DNA of 64,000 nt from Rhodobacterales bacterium (GCA_009993005.1 JAACUH010000065.1:43878-107877), one strand, 5' to 3'. Numbered from the stretch's first letter, positions 1-8,722 are shown. Notes: a model not told the origin generated them from the sequence alone. A program made the numbers and translations.

Positions 1-25
1 CTGACCAATCGCCGCAGGAGCCATC

Positions 26-796
26 ATGCCCTTTGAAAAGGTCCAGCCGGAAAAGCTGTCGCTCGGCGTCGTGCGCCAGATCGAGCTCTTGATCCTGCGC
101 GGCATCCTGCGCCCCGGCGAACGCCTGCCGGCCGAGCGTGAACTGGCCGACCGGCTCGGCGTCTCGCGCCCTTCGCTGCGCGAGGCGCTGGCCGAACTGC
201 AGGCGCGCGGGCTGCTCGCGAGCCGGGCGCAGGCGGGCGTCTATGTGGCCGATGTGCTGGGGTCCGCCTTTTCGCCGGCGCTGGTGCGCCTTTTCGCCAG
301 CCACGACGAGGCGGTGTTCGACTACATCGCCTTTCGCCGCGACATGGAGGGGCTCGCGGCCGAACGCGCGGCGCGGCTGGGGTCGGATACCGACCTTGCC
401 GTGATCGCGACGATCCTGACCCGGATGGAGGCCGCGCATCTCAAGCGCAACCCCGAGGAAGAGGCGCATCTGGACGCCGATTTTCACCTCGCGATCATCG
501 AGGCGAGCCATAACGTCGTGATGCTGCACATGATGCGCTCGATGTATCAGCTCTTGCGCGAGGGGGTGTTCTACAACCGCCAGATCATGTTCCGCCAGCG
601 CAGCACGCGCGAGATGCTGCTCGACCAGCACCGCGCCATAAGTGCCGCGCTGCAGGCCCGCGACGCAGAGGCCGCGCGCGCGGCGGTGGCGGCGCATCTG
701 GGTTATGTCGAGACCGCCCTGACCGACCAGCAGAAATCCGACCGCAACGAGGCCATTGCCCGCCAGCGCCTCGCCCATGAACAGGAGCGGGACTGA
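26..796 (+). CDS. GntR-family (FadR/FCD subfamily) transcriptional regulator
   Basis: 256 residues. The N-terminal winged helix-turn-helix (about residues 10-75) carries the GntR signature with LPAERELADRLGVSR and the following SLREAL helix. The C-terminal part (about 95-235) is all-helical FCD type, with the D-x3-H pair in LDADFHLAI and later His residues in DQHRAI and AAHLGY that usually bind a metal and a small organic acid. An AGGAG ribosome-binding site lies 6 bases ahead of the ATG. Members of this family usually repress carboxylate or sugar-acid catabolism, but the target genes would lie left of the window, so the ligand is unknown. It converges with the atp operon. Confidence 0.85.
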   Translation: MPFEKVQPEKLSLGVVRQIELLILRGILRPGERLPAERELADRLGVSRPSLREALAELQARGLLASRAQAGVYVADVLGSAFSPALVRLFASHDEAVFDYIAFRRDMEGLAAERAARLGSDTDLAVIATILTRMEAAHLKRNPEEEAHLDADFHLAIIEASHNVVMLHMMRSMYQLLREGVFYNRQIMFRQRSTREMLLDQHRAISAALQARDAEAARAAVAAHLGYVETALTDQQKSDRNEAIARQRLAHEQERD

Positions 797-804
797 AACG
801 CAAA

Positions 805-830
805 TGCCCGGCCACCTGCGGGGCCGGGCA
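805..830 (-). terminator. Rho-independent terminator of the atpIBEXF operon
   Basis: Perfect 9-bp stem TGCCCGGCC/GGCCGGGCA with an 8-base loop, in the gap between the convergent GntR gene and atpF. Read on the minus strand the stem is followed by TTTGCGTTT, so it fits termination after atpF best; it may also serve the plus-strand gene. Confidence 0.6.
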
Positions 831-853
831 TGCGATGGGTCAGCGTCGGGCGG

Positions 854-1411
854 TCAGTGCAGCTTTGCCTCGACCTCGGAGATGGCGTCGTCGATGAGCT
901 TGTTGCCCTGCGCGGCGGTCATCTGTGCAGCGATGACATCCTGGGCGGCCCTGACGGCGACGGTGATCGCCCGGTCGCGCACATCGCGGATTGCGGCGGC
1001 CTGGGCGCTCGCGATCTGATCCTCGGCCGAGGCGAGGCGACGCGCGACAGAGGCGCGGATCTCGTCCTTGGCCAGCACCGCGGCCTTGGCGGCCTCGTCG
1101 CGCGCCGTGGCCACGATCCGGTCAGCCTGCGCCTGCACGTCCTTCTGCTTGCGCTCATAGGAGGCGAGCAGCGCCTGCGCTTCTTCGCGCAGCGCCCGGG
1201 CTTCGTCCAGTTCGCCGCGGATCGCTGCCGCACGCTTGTCGAGCAGCCCGCCGACCATGCCGGGCACCTTGAAGTAGATCAGGACGCCGACAAAGACGAG
1301 AAAGGCCAGCAGAACCACGAAGTTGGTGTTCTGGAGCGAGACGAACGGTCCGCTGGCGGCAAAGGCCGGTGCGGCGGCGAGGCCGAACACTACAGAGAGA
1401 AGGTATCGCAT
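854..1411 (-). CDS. atpF: ATP synthase Fo subunit b
   Basis: 185 residues. Peripheral-stalk subunit that joins the membrane motor to the F1 head. The start [18 protein letters not shown] looks like a cleavable signal peptide, which alphaproteobacterial b subunits often have. A membrane helix follows at about residues 31-47 (NFVVLLAFLVFVGVLIYF), then a long charged, Ala-rich coiled coil. The start codon overlaps the stop of the upstream b' gene (TGATG), so the two are translationally coupled. Last gene of the operon. Confidence 0.93.
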   Translation of the reverse strand: MRYLLSVVFGLAAAPAFAASGPFVSLQNTNFVVLLAFLVFVGVLIYFKVPGMVGGLLDKRAAAIRGELDEARALREEAQALLASYERKQKDVQAQADRIVATARDEAAKAAVLAKDEIRASVARRLASAEDQIASAQAAAIRDVRDRAITVAVRAAQDVIAAQMTAAQGNKLIDDAISEVEAKLH

Positions 1412-1950
1412 CAGGCGTCTCCCTTCATGCGGGCGCTCACGGCGGTGGCGACAGCAGCGGCGTCCACATTGGCGCCCAGCGCTGTGACCAGCGCCTCGGC
1501 GGTGTCGCGGGCCACGGACAGCACGTTTTCCACGGCGCTGTCGCGGATTGCGGCAATCGCCTTTTCGCTCTCGGCGGTGCGCGCGGCGATTTCGGCATCG
1601 GCCTTCTTGAGCTCGATGTCCAGTTCACCCTGGATCCCCGCCTTGGTCTCGGCGATGATCCGGTTCGCCTCGGCGCGGGCATCGGCCAGCGCCTTTTCAT
1701 AGGCGGCTTCGGCCGCCACGGCACGCGCCTTCATCTCTTCGGCGGCGGCCACGTCATTGGTGATCGTCCCCGCCCGTTCGGCCAGAACCGCCCCGATCCG
1801 GGGCAGCGCGATGCGCGACAGGATGAAATAGATCACGACGAGCGTGACCAGAAGCCAGAAGATCTGGTTCGGGAAGGTCGAAAAGTCGAGCTGCGGCATG
1901 CCCGCGCCCGTTTCGGCCCCGTGTTCGGCTAGTGTCGCTTCGTCAGCCAT
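1411..1950 (-). CDS. atpX: ATP synthase Fo subunit b' (second stalk subunit)
   Basis: 179 residues. Phototrophs and many alphaproteobacteria use a b/b' heterodimer as peripheral stalk. The acidic N-terminus is followed by the characteristic [18 protein letters not shown] segment, one membrane helix (about residues 28-45), and a long heptad-rich coiled coil to the C-terminus. GGAGGGAC lies just ahead of the ATG. In Rhodobacter capsulatus the cluster is called atpIBEXF, which matches the order here; other annotations call this gene atpF' or atpG. Confidence 0.92.
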   Translation of the reverse strand: MADEATLAEHGAETGAGMPQLDFSTFPNQIFWLLVTLVVIYFILSRIALPRIGAVLAERAGTITNDVAAAEEMKARAVAAEAAYEKALADARAEANRIIAETKAGIQGELDIELKKADAEIAARTAESEKAIAAIRDSAVENVLSVARDTAEALVTALGANVDAAAVATAVSARMKGDA

Positions 1951-2037
1951 GATCGTCCCTCCGTCGGACCCTTTGGATGCAACGGGGGCGCGGACGTTGC
2001 CGCCTGCGCGCCCCGTCGGTCAAGGAGAACCGGACGC

Positions 2038-2274
2038 TTAGACTGCGAACATCAGCAGCAGGGCGACGAGGAACGAGAAGATCCCCAGCGCTTCGGCAAA
2101 GGCCAGGCCGATGAACAGCGTGGCGGTCTGCGACGCGGCGGCCGAGGGGTTGCGCAGGGCACCGGCGAGGTAGTTCCCGGCGACGTGCCCGACACCGATC
2201 GCGGCAGCGCCGGAACCGATGGCGGCCAGACCGGCGCCGATGAATTGACCCATTTGTGCGATATCGCCTTCCAT
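2038..2274 (-). CDS. atpE: ATP synthase Fo subunit c (proteolipid ring)
   Basis: 78 residues, the usual size. Two hydrophobic helices form a hairpin around the polar loop RNPSAAASQ. The proton-binding acidic residue is the Glu of [12 protein letters not shown] in helix 2. The first helix carries the [17 protein letters not shown] glycine/alanine packing motif. Multiple copies form the rotating ring against subunit a. An AGGAGAAAAGTC sequence precedes the ATG. It lies between atpB and atpX in the operon. Confidence 0.96.
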   Translation of the reverse strand: MEGDIAQMGQFIGAGLAAIGSGAAAIGVGHVAGNYLAGALRNPSAAASQTATLFIGLAFAEALGIFSFLVALLLMFAV

Positions 2275-2322
2275 GACTTTTCTCCTTGAGGATGGAATTG
2301 GAATGAGGGGGTTGGCCTGACC

Positions 2323-3081
2323 TTAGTGATGCGGATGCAGCGCGTCCTTGAGATAGACGCAGGTCAGGATGGTGAACACATAGGCCTGGATGCCGGCGAC
2401 CAGCACCTCGAGACCATAGATGGCGGTGATGGCCAGGATCGACACCGGCGAGATCAGCGTGATCGCGGCAAAGCCCGCGAACACCTTGATCACCGCGTGA
2501 CCGGCCATGATGTTGCCGGCAAGACGGATCGAATGGCTGACCGGGCGCACGAAGTACGAGATCACCTCGATGATCGCGATGACCGGGCGCAGCACCAGCG
2601 GCGCTTCTTTCATCCAGAACATGGCAAGGAAGGCCGGGCCGTTGAGCACGAAGCCCAGGATCGTCACCGCAAAGAAGACGCCAAAGCCCAGCACCGCCGT
2701 CACCGCGATATGCGACGTGGTGGTAAAGGACATCGGCAAGAGGCCGAGGAAATTGGCGAAGAGGATGAACAGGAACAGCGTCATGATGTAGGGGAAATAC
2801 TTGACCCCCTCATGGCCGGTCACGTCCTCGACCATCTTGTAGACAAATCCGTAGATCAGTTCGCCCACCGACTGCACGCGGGTCGGCACGATGGCGCGGC
2901 CGCGCGACCCGACGACCAGCAGCAGAAAGATGCACAGCACGGCAATCGACATCCACAGCGTGACATTGGTCGGCGTGTACCAGGCAATCGGACCCTCGCC
3001 GAACAGCGGTTTCACGATGAACTGGTCGAGCGGGTGGAACACCAGCCCGCCTGCGTCTGCGCTATGTGCCTCGTCAGCCAC
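2323..3081 (-). CDS. atpB: ATP synthase Fo subunit a
   Basis: Proton-channel subunit. The start [21 protein letters not shown] is followed by about five membrane helices; the essential Arg lies in [14 protein letters not shown] and the C-terminal channel helix includes [23 protein letters not shown] chose the GTG at 3081 because AGGG is well spaced from it and the product then begins like other alphaproteobacterial a subunits. An ATG at 3096 (5 codons longer) sits directly against the AGGG and is less likely. The start overlaps the end of atpI. Confidence 0.9.
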   Translation of the reverse strand: MADEAHSADAGGLVFHPLDQFIVKPLFGEGPIAWYTPTNVTLWMSIAVLCIFLLLVVGSRGRAIVPTRVQSVGELIYGFVYKMVEDVTGHEGVKYFPYIMTLFLFILFANFLGLLPMSFTTTSHIAVTAVLGFGVFFAVTILGFVLNGPAFLAMFWMKEAPLVLRPVIAIIEVISYFVRPVSHSIRLAGNIMAGHAVIKVFAGFAAITLISPVSILAITAIYGLEVLVAGIQAYVFTILTCVYLKDALHPHH

Positions 3082-3451
3082 GTGTCTCGCCCTCATCCCT
3101 GCCGGCCTGCGCGGCCAGCTGCTTTTTCTGCACCTCCTGCGCCGATCGCATCATGGTTTTGACACCCGCCGCGAGGCCCAGGAATATGAACAGCACCAGA
3201 AAGATGGGCAGGGTGCCGAAAAGGCGGTCCAGCCCGTATCCGATGCCGAAACCGATCGAAAGACCGGCCACAAGCTCGATCACCATCCGCCAGGCAAGCT
3301 GCGCCTGGGAATAATGTTCCTCGGAATGGGATTTCACCTCTGGCGTGCCCCTGGCCGCTGCGATCCGCTGTTCCAGGGCCCGCAATCGGGCGGCGTGGTC
3401 AAGCGTCTCGTCGGGGTCGGGCACGCGGTTTGTCCCTTCGTCGGATGACAT
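3074..3451 (-). CDS. atpI: AtpI-type assembly protein of ATP synthase
   Basis: 125 residues counted from the ATG at 3451. A hydrophilic, acidic N-terminus (about 60 residues) precedes two membrane helices ([20 protein letters not shown] and [17 protein letters not shown]) and a short charged tail. AtpI proteins help assemble the c ring and may carry Mg2+. First gene of the Fo operon. No clear Shine-Dalgarno sequence is visible ahead of the ATG; a TTG at 3481 would add ten residues. The operon promoter should lie in the AT-rich stretch near 3509-3550, shared with the divergent ArsR-type gene. Confidence 0.82.
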   Translation of the reverse strand: MSSDEGTNRVPDPDETLDHAARLRALEQRIAAARGTPEVKSHSEEHYSQAQLAWRMVIELVAGLSIGFGIGYGLDRLFGTLPIFLVLFIFLGLAAGVKTMMRSAQEVQKKQLAAQAGRDEGETRG

Positions 3452-3652
3452 GGGACTATGCGGCGCAGCCCCATGAGTCAAGCGCCCGCGATGACCCGGC
3501 GGGCACCCTTCATTTGTCTGTTTTTATTGAGTATTTATTGCACAGAGAAGCCGGCTGCGCGGCGCGGGGGGCCGTCGTCGCGCCCCGACGGACGGGTCGG
3601 CATATTCAACCATCCGGTTGACGTTTGCCGCGCGGCGGACTTCTATTGTGGC

Positions 3653-3982
3653 ATGACACGTGCTCTCGACAGCGTCTTTGCGGCCCTGGCCGACCCCACG
3701 CGGCGCGCGATCCTCGCGATGCTGCTCGAGGATGACATGGCGGTGACGGATGTGGCGGAGCCTTTTGCGATCTCGCTCGCGGCGATCTCGAAGCACCTGC
3801 AGGTGCTGGCCGAGGCCGGGCTGATCAGCCAGGAAAAGCGCGGCCGGGTCAAATGGTGCAAGCTCGAGCCGTACGCGCTGCGCGAGGCCAGTGTCTGGAT
3901 GCAGGGCTTTGGCCTGATGGAGGGGCTCGACCTCGACGCGTTCGAGCGGTTTCTGGATCAGGAACTGGCGGCGCCGGTCTGA
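3653..3982 (+). CDS. ArsR/SmtB-family winged-helix regulator
   Basis: 109 residues starting at MTRALDSVFAALADPTRRAIL, the family's typical first helix. The winged HTH includes AISKHLQVLAEAGLISQEKRGR. No Cys pair of the metal-sensing ArsR or SmtB type is present in the recognition helix, so this is more like the metal-independent members that control stress or methyl-transfer genes. An in-frame extension to 3458 is possible but would run through the atpI promoter region, so the ATG at 3653 is preferred. Divergent from the atp operon; its target cannot be read from the context. Confidence 0.8.
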   Translation: MTRALDSVFAALADPTRRAILAMLLEDDMAVTDVAEPFAISLAAISKHLQVLAEAGLISQEKRGRVKWCKLEPYALREASVWMQGFGLMEGLDLDAFERFLDQELAAPV

Positions 3983-3993
3983 CCGGCGCGCGG

Positions 3994-4068
3994 TCAGACG
4001 ATGCCGGCGAAGCGCAGGACGGCGAGGACGATCACGACAAGGCCGACGAGATAGATGATGTTGCGCAT
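3994..4068 (-). CDS. 24-residue single-helix membrane peptide
   Basis: A complete ATG-to-TGA reading frame of 24 codons beginning MRNIIYLVGLVVIV. Almost the whole product is one hydrophobic helix with basic residues near both ends (Arg2, Arg19). AAGGA lies 10 bases upstream of the ATG, a good ribosome-binding site. Peptides of this size and composition are, from memory, common in Rhodobacterales and are usually missed by gene callers. It converges with the ArsR-type gene, whose stop is 12 bases away. Function unknown; membrane location is inferred from hydrophobicity. Confidence 0.6.
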   Translation of the reverse strand: MRNIIYLVGLVVIVLAVLRFAGIV

Positions 4069-4289
4069 GGCTGAGCTGTCCTTGTGCGAATGTCGGGGGG
4101 TCTCACGTCCGGTCCCGGTTTCGGGGCCCCGGCCACATTGTTACGCAACAGCAACATTCAGATCACGGTCAGGCGGGCCGGGCGAACAAACGGGGCTGCC
4201 CGTGGCCTGTCGTGCGGCATCGATAGACCGTCATCGCCACCGGCCGCAACCGTGCCGTTGCGGACAGCATCGCCGCAGGCGGGGCCTGC

Positions 4290-5171
4290 TCAGCAATGCC
4301 AGCCCTTGGCGGCGTCCTTGAGAAAGGTCAGGAAGGCCTGCACCTTGGCCGTGCGGTGCAGATCGACATGGGTCACCAGCCAGAGCGGCGCGGCCCATTC
4401 TTCCTGCACGGGGATCACCTCGACCAGGTCCGGGTGCGCCTTGACCTCATGGGCCGGGACAAAGCCGATGCCGGCGCCCGCCAGCACCGCGTCGAGTGCT
4501 GCGCGGTTCTCGTCGGTGCGGAACACGATCCGTTCGGCGGGCACATGGCGCTGCATCCAGCGGTGGAACGGGGCGCGGCTGTCGTCGCGGTCGAGCCCCA
4601 CGAACCAGTGCTGCGCCAGCGCCTCGACCCCCTCGGGCAGGCCGAACCGGTCGATATAGGCGCGCGAGGCGACGAGCCGGGTCTGCATCTGCATCAAGGG
4701 TTGCACGACATTGTCGGGCTGTTCTGGCGCGGCCCCGGCACGGATCGCCACATGCGCCTCGCCATATTCCAGCCGGAACAGCCGCTCCCCGGTCAGAAAG
4801 CGCACCACCAGCCCCGGATTGGCCCGCTGAAAGGCGGAGAGCACCGGCGTCAGCAGCGGCGAAACCACCGCGAGCGATGTCACGACCAGCTCGCCCGAGA
4901 CGCCCTCGCCGCGCCCCTTGATCCGCCCGACCAACTGGCTGAACTGATCCTCGGTCGCCTGCGCGACCAGGAGCAGGTCGGCCCCCGCCTCGGTCGCGGT
5001 ATAGCCGCGGGCATGGCGCTGGAACAGCTTGACGCCCAGCCGCCCCTCGAGCGCGTCGATATGGCGGATGACGGTGGCATGGTGGACGCCCAGCACCTCG
5101 GCGGCGCCGCTGACCGTGCCAAGCCGCGCCACCTGATAGGCGGTGCGCACCTCGTCCCAGTTCTCCATCAT
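4290..5171 (-). CDS. LysR-family transcriptional regulator
   Basis: 293 residues from the ATG at 5171 (the next codon is also ATG). The HTH is at about residues 4-62, with AYQVARLGTVSGAAEVLGVHHATVIRHIDALEGRLGVKLF split over helix, turn and recognition helix. The C-terminal two-lobed effector domain follows. Transcribed away from the membrane protein gene at 5314, the classical arrangement in which a LysR protein controls its divergent neighbour. Dyads suitable as operators are present in the shared 142-bp spacer. Effector unknown. Confidence 0.85.
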   Translation of the reverse strand: MMENWDEVRTAYQVARLGTVSGAAEVLGVHHATVIRHIDALEGRLGVKLFQRHARGYTATEAGADLLLVAQATEDQFSQLVGRIKGRGEGVSGELVVTSLAVVSPLLTPVLSAFQRANPGLVVRFLTGERLFRLEYGEAHVAIRAGAAPEQPDNVVQPLMQMQTRLVASRAYIDRFGLPEGVEALAQHWFVGLDRDDSRAPFHRWMQRHVPAERIVFRTDENRAALDAVLAGAGIGFVPAHEVKAHPDLVEVIPVQEEWAAPLWLVTHVDLHRTAKVQAFLTFLKDAAKGWHC

Positions 5172-5223
5172 GGCGGGGCCTTTTCTGTGCATCAGCGAAC
5201 GGTCGCAAGAGAATCCATAGCGA

Positions 5224-5278
5224 TTGCGCAAATTGCCGCAAGAGGGCAGTTGCCGTCCGCGCGAGGGCGCAATTGCGC
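5224..5278. promoter_or_regulatory. Candidate LysR operators in the divergent spacer
   Basis: Two dyads lie between the LysR gene and the gene at 5314. One is TTGCG-N8-CGCAA (5224-5241), which contains a T-N11-A core of the LysR type. The other is the perfect 12-bp palindrome GCGCAATTGCGC (5267-5278). Their place between divergent start codons fits autoregulation and control of the neighbour. Assignment is by pattern only. Confidence 0.4.
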
Positions 5279-5313
5279 TTGGCCGATGCGTGCCGGTCAG
5301 GCAGGATGGCCAC

Positions 5314-5793
5314 ATGAAGATCGTGACCGACACCCCCGGCGAACTTGTTCTCGAAAGCCGCCCCTGGCGCTTCGGGCTCGGGATGGTCGCGGTCTATCTC
5401 GTCATCGTCTGGAACGCGCTCAAGCTGATCGGAAACGGCGGCATCATCGGGGGCGTCGCGATGATCGTGTTCGGCGCGGGGTTTGTCTGGCTGATGTTCC
5501 ACGGCTTCATCCGGCTCGAGATCGTGCGTTTCTCGCGCGACGCGGGCAGCGTGTCGATCTTGCGGCAGGGCATGAGCGGGCGCATGAGCGAGACGATCGC
5601 GCTGCGGGATGTCGAGCGGGCCATGGTGCAGACCTATGACCATGGCGACAGCGGCCCGACCCACCGCGTGGCCCTCGTGCTGCGCAGGGGCAAGGCGCCG
5701 ACGGTGCCGCTGATGCTCGCCTATACCGGCGGCGGCGGCGCGACACGCACGACGGCGCGGATCAATGACTGGCTGGCGGGCCGGCACGCTTGA
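5314..5793 (+). CDS. Small membrane protein of unknown function (possible PH-like domain)
   Basis: 159 residues. The start MKIVTDTPGELVLESRPW is followed by two membrane helices (about residues 19-40 and 45-68) and a soluble C-terminal half rich in beta-strand patterns (IRLEIVRFSRDAGSVSILRQ). This is the layout of small bacterial proteins with a membrane hairpin and a pleckstrin-like domain. The gene is divergent from the LysR regulator. I do not recognise a specific family and give no function. The ATG at 5314 is the first good start. Confidence 0.65.
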   Translation: MKIVTDTPGELVLESRPWRFGLGMVAVYLVIVWNALKLIGNGGIIGGVAMIVFGAGFVWLMFHGFIRLEIVRFSRDAGSVSILRQGMSGRMSETIALRDVERAMVQTYDHGDSGPTHRVALVLRRGKAPTVPLMLAYTGGGGATRTTARINDWLAGRHA

Positions 5794-5974
5794 CTCTGCG
5801 GGCCTGACGGACGTAGAGGACGAGGATCACCGGAATGCATTGCGCTTTCCGGTCCCGGCCCCGTGGCAGGGATCGCCGTCCGTCAGCGCGTCGCGCCCAC
5901 GGGCGCGATTGTGTTTGAGCGGTCGCCCCCCATATGGGCGGCAGGGTGTGGCAGGTCGAAAGGAGACCGAAGGC

Positions 5975-7507
5975 ATGTTTGAAAATCTCTCCGAACGCCT
6001 TTCCGGCGTCTTTGACCGGCTCACCAAACAGGGCGCGCTGTCGGATGCCGATGTCGCCACCGCCCTGCGCGAGGTCCGCGTGGCGCTGCTCGAGGCCGAC
6101 GTGTCGCTGCCGGTCGCGCGCGACTTTGTGGCCGCGGTGCAGGCCAAGGCTGCCGGCCAGGCGGTGACGAAATCGGTCACGCCCGGACAGCAGGTCATCA
6201 AGATCGTGCATGATGAGCTGGTGCATGTGCTCACCGGCGAGGGTGAGCCCGGCGCGCTCAAGATCGACAACCCGCCCGCGCCGATCCTGATGGTGGGCCT
6301 GCAGGGCTCGGGCAAGACGACGACGACCGCGAAACTCGCCAAGCGGCTGAAGGAGCGCGAGGGCAAGCGGGTGCTGATGGCCTCGCTCGACACCAACCGC
6401 CCGGCCGCCATGGAACAGCTCGCCATCCTCGGCGCGCAGATCGGCGTCGATACGCTGCCGATCGTCAAGGGCGAGGACCCGGTCGCCATCGCAAGGCGGG
6501 CCAGGACGCAGGCGAGCCTCGGCGGCTATGACGTCTATCTGCTCGACACCGCAGGGCGGCTCCACATCGACGCTGACCTGATCGCCCAGGCCGCCGCCGT
6601 GCGCGACGTGGCGCAGCCGCGCGAGACACTCCTGGTCGTCGATGGCCTCACCGGGCAGGACGCGGTGAATGTCGCGACAGAGTTCGACGCCAAGATCGGC
6701 GTGACCGGCGTCGTGCTCACCCGGATGGACGGCGACGGGCGCGGTGGTGCGGCGCTGTCGATGCGGGCGGTGACGGGCAAGCCGATCCGCTTTGTGGGTC
6801 TGGGCGAAAAGATGGACGCGCTCGAAACCTTCGAGCCGGGGCGCATCGCAGGCCGGATCCTCGGCATGGGCGACATCGTGGCGCTGGTGGAAAAGGCGCA
6901 GGAGACCTTTGAGGCCGAACAGGCCGAGCGCATGATGAAGCGGTTCCAGAAGGGTCTGTTCAACATGAACGACCTGCGCGCGCAGCTTGAGCAGATGCTC
7001 AAGATGGGCGGCATGGAAGGGCTGATGGGGATGATGCCCGGCATGGGCAAGATGAGCAAGCAGATGGCCGATGCGGGCATGGACGACCGCGTATTGCGTC
7101 GCCAGATCGCGCTCATCAACTCGATGACGAAAAAGGAACGCGCCAACCCCGATCTGCTGCAGGCCTCGCGCAAGCGGCGGATCGCGGCGGGGGCGGGACT
7201 CGAGGTGTCGGAGCTCAACAAGCTGCTCAAGCAGCACCGCCAGATGGCCGACATGATGAAGAAGATGGGCAAGATGGGCAAAGGCGGGATGCTCAAGCAG
7301 GCGATGCGGCAGATGATGGGCAAGGGCGGCCCCACGCCAGAGGAAATGGCGGCGGCACAGGCGCAGATGGCGCAGGGCGGCATCGCAGGCGGCATGGCGG
7401 GCGGCCTGCCCGGCGGGATGAGCCTGCCCAAGGGCTTTGGCGGACAGAACCCGTTTGGCAACATGGGCTTGCCGGGCGGGCTTTCGGGACTGGGCAAGAA
7501 GAAATGA
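5975..7507 (+). CDS. ffh: Signal recognition particle GTPase (SRP54 homologue)
   Basis: 510 residues from MFENLSERLSGVFDRL; AAAGGAG lies 9 bases upstream. The N domain is about residues 1-90. The G domain has P-loop GLQGSGKTTTTAKLAK, DTAGR, and TRMDGDGRGG. The M domain is Met-rich (GLMGMMPGMGKMSKQM) and includes the RNA-binding SRKRRIAAGAG. The C-terminal tail is unusually rich in Met, Gly and Gln (to GLPGGLSGLGKKK). Binds 4.5S RNA and signal sequences and docks with FtsY to deliver proteins to SecYEG. It heads a region of translation genes including rpsP and trmD. Confidence 0.97.
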   Translation: MFENLSERLSGVFDRLTKQGALSDADVATALREVRVALLEADVSLPVARDFVAAVQAKAAGQAVTKSVTPGQQVIKIVHDELVHVLTGEGEPGALKIDNPPAPILMVGLQGSGKTTTTAKLAKRLKEREGKRVLMASLDTNRPAAMEQLAILGAQIGVDTLPIVKGEDPVAIARRARTQASLGGYDVYLLDTAGRLHIDADLIAQAAAVRDVAQPRETLLVVDGLTGQDAVNVATEFDAKIGVTGVVLTRMDGDGRGGAALSMRAVTGKPIRFVGLGEKMDALETFEPGRIAGRILGMGDIVALVEKAQETFEAEQAERMMKRFQKGLFNMNDLRAQLEQMLKMGGMEGLMGMMPGMGKMSKQMADAGMDDRVLRRQIALINSMTKKERANPDLLQASRKRRIAAGAGLEVSELNKLLKQHRQMADMMKKMGKMGKGGMLKQAMRQMMGKGGPTPEEMAAAQAQMAQGGIAGGMAGGLPGGMSLPKGFGGQNPFGNMGLPGGLSGLGKKK

Positions 7508-7538
7508 CCTCGAGCCGGCACAGGAACGGTGAGCGCGA

Positions 7539-7642
7539 GGGGGGCTTTGCCCCCCGCCTGCGGCTCCCCCCAGGATATTTGGGGCAAGATGAAGCGGGAG
7601 GGGCTTTCGCTTCATCTTGCCATAAATATCCCCGCCGGAGGC
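7539..7642. repeat. Composite inverted-repeat element downstream of ffh
   Basis: Non-coding 178-bp gap between ffh and the first GNAT gene. It holds a short hairpin GGGGGGC-TTT-GCCCCCC (7539-7555) followed by a larger one. The larger hairpin has arms GGCAAGATGAAGCG (7583-7596) and its complement (7608-7621), extended outward by GGATATTT (7573-7580) and AAATATCC (7624-7631). The tail CCCCGCCGGAGGC matches the element at 35310. From memory, such elements recur in Rhodobacteraceae gene ends. It could act as a terminator or mRNA-stabilising structure for ffh. Confidence 0.65.
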
Positions 7643-7685
7643 ACCTGCGGCCTGTCACGGGCGCCGTGCGCGGAGGGGCGCGCGG

Positions 7686-8204
7686 ATGAACCCGATGCTG
7701 CAGACCGAACGGCTGGTGCTGCGCCGGCCGCTGCCGGGGGACTGGCCAGCGTTTCATGACTTCATGATGTCCGACCGTTCGACCGCCTTTGGCAGCCACG
7801 GCAATCTCGGTCGGGCGTTCAGGGCCTTTGCCGCGGAACTGGGGCATTGGGAGATCTTTGGCTACGGCATGTGGGCGGTCACCCGGCGCGGCGAGGAGAC
7901 CTGCATCGGGCTGGTCGGCCCCTGGACCCCGCCGGACTGGCCCGAGCGCGAGGTGGGCTGGATGATCCTGTCCGCTGCCGCCGAGGGCACCGGCATCGCC
8001 ACCGAGGCCGCGCGGGCGGCCATCGCCCATGCCTATGGCACATTGGGCTGGGACACGGTGGTGAGCTACATCGGGCCGGAAAACGTCCGCTCGGCCCGGC
8101 TCGCGGAAAAGCTGGGCGCGCGGCGCGACGCGGAGGCGCCGCAGCCCTATCCCGACGCACCGGTGCTGGTCTATCGCCATCCCCGGCCGGAGGCGCGCGC
8201 ATGA
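7686..8204 (+). CDS. GNAT-family N-acetyltransferase (RimJ/RimL type), copy 1
   Basis: 172 residues. Starts MNPMLQTERLVLRRPLPGDW, the family's first strand. The acetyl-CoA region lies around AAAEGTGIATEAARAAI and the C-terminal part has the YIGPENVRSARLAEKLGA signature. It is clearly paralogous to the next gene: both share GHWE-x-x-GYG, GW-P-ER-E-W, LGWDT-VVSYI and the ending PRPEAR. Its stop overlaps the start of the second copy (ATGA). The acceptor substrate (amino acid, antibiotic or protein N-terminus) cannot be told. Confidence 0.85.
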   Translation: MNPMLQTERLVLRRPLPGDWPAFHDFMMSDRSTAFGSHGNLGRAFRAFAAELGHWEIFGYGMWAVTRRGEETCIGLVGPWTPPDWPEREVGWMILSAAAEGTGIATEAARAAIAHAYGTLGWDTVVSYIGPENVRSARLAEKLGARRDAEAPQPYPDAPVLVYRHPRPEARA

Positions 8205-8722
8205 CCCTGACGCTCGACACCGCGCGCCTGATCCTGCGTCGGCCAGAGCCGGCGGATGCCGCGGCCTTTCTCGCCTATACCGGGTCGGAGCGGTATCGCC
8301 GCGAAAGGGGCGACCGCCCGCTGCCCGAGCAATGGAACTATTTCGCGGCACTGATGGGGCATTGGGAGATCCGCGGCTATGGGCGCTTTCTCGTCTGTCT
8401 GCGCGACGGTGGCACGATCATCGGACATGTCGGCCCGCTTTATCCCGAAGGCTGGCCCGAGCGCGAGATCGCCTGGCATCTGTGGTCGGACGCGGCCGAG
8501 GGCAAGGGCTATGCCCATGAGGCGGCGCGCGCGGCGCGCGACCATGCGTTCCAGACCCTGGGCTGGGACACGGCGGTGAGCTATATCGCGCCCGACAACG
8601 CCCGGTCGCGCGCGCTGGCCGCGCGGTTAGGCGCGCGCATCGACACCGATGCCGCGCAATTGCCCTATCCCGACAAGCCCTCTGTCGTCTATCGCCACCC
8701 GCGCCCCGAGGCCCGCCCATGA
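8201..8722 (+). CDS. GNAT-family N-acetyltransferase (RimJ/RimL type), copy 2
   Basis: 173 residues from MTLTLDTARLILRRPEPADA. Same fold and motifs as the preceding gene: GHWEIRGYG, WPEREIAWHLWSDAAEGKGYAHEAARAA, and YIAPDNARSRALAARLGAR. The two genes overlap by 4 bases and look like an old tandem duplication, since they have diverged throughout but keep the same length and ending. It in turn overlaps the chorismate mutase gene by 4 bases, so all three are translationally coupled. Confidence 0.85.
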   Translation: MTLTLDTARLILRRPEPADAAAFLAYTGSERYRRERGDRPLPEQWNYFAALMGHWEIRGYGRFLVCLRDGGTIIGHVGPLYPEGWPEREIAWHLWSDAAEGKGYAHEAARAARDHAFQTLGWDTAVSYIAPDNARSRALAARLGARIDTDAAQLPYPDKPSVVYRHPRPEARP

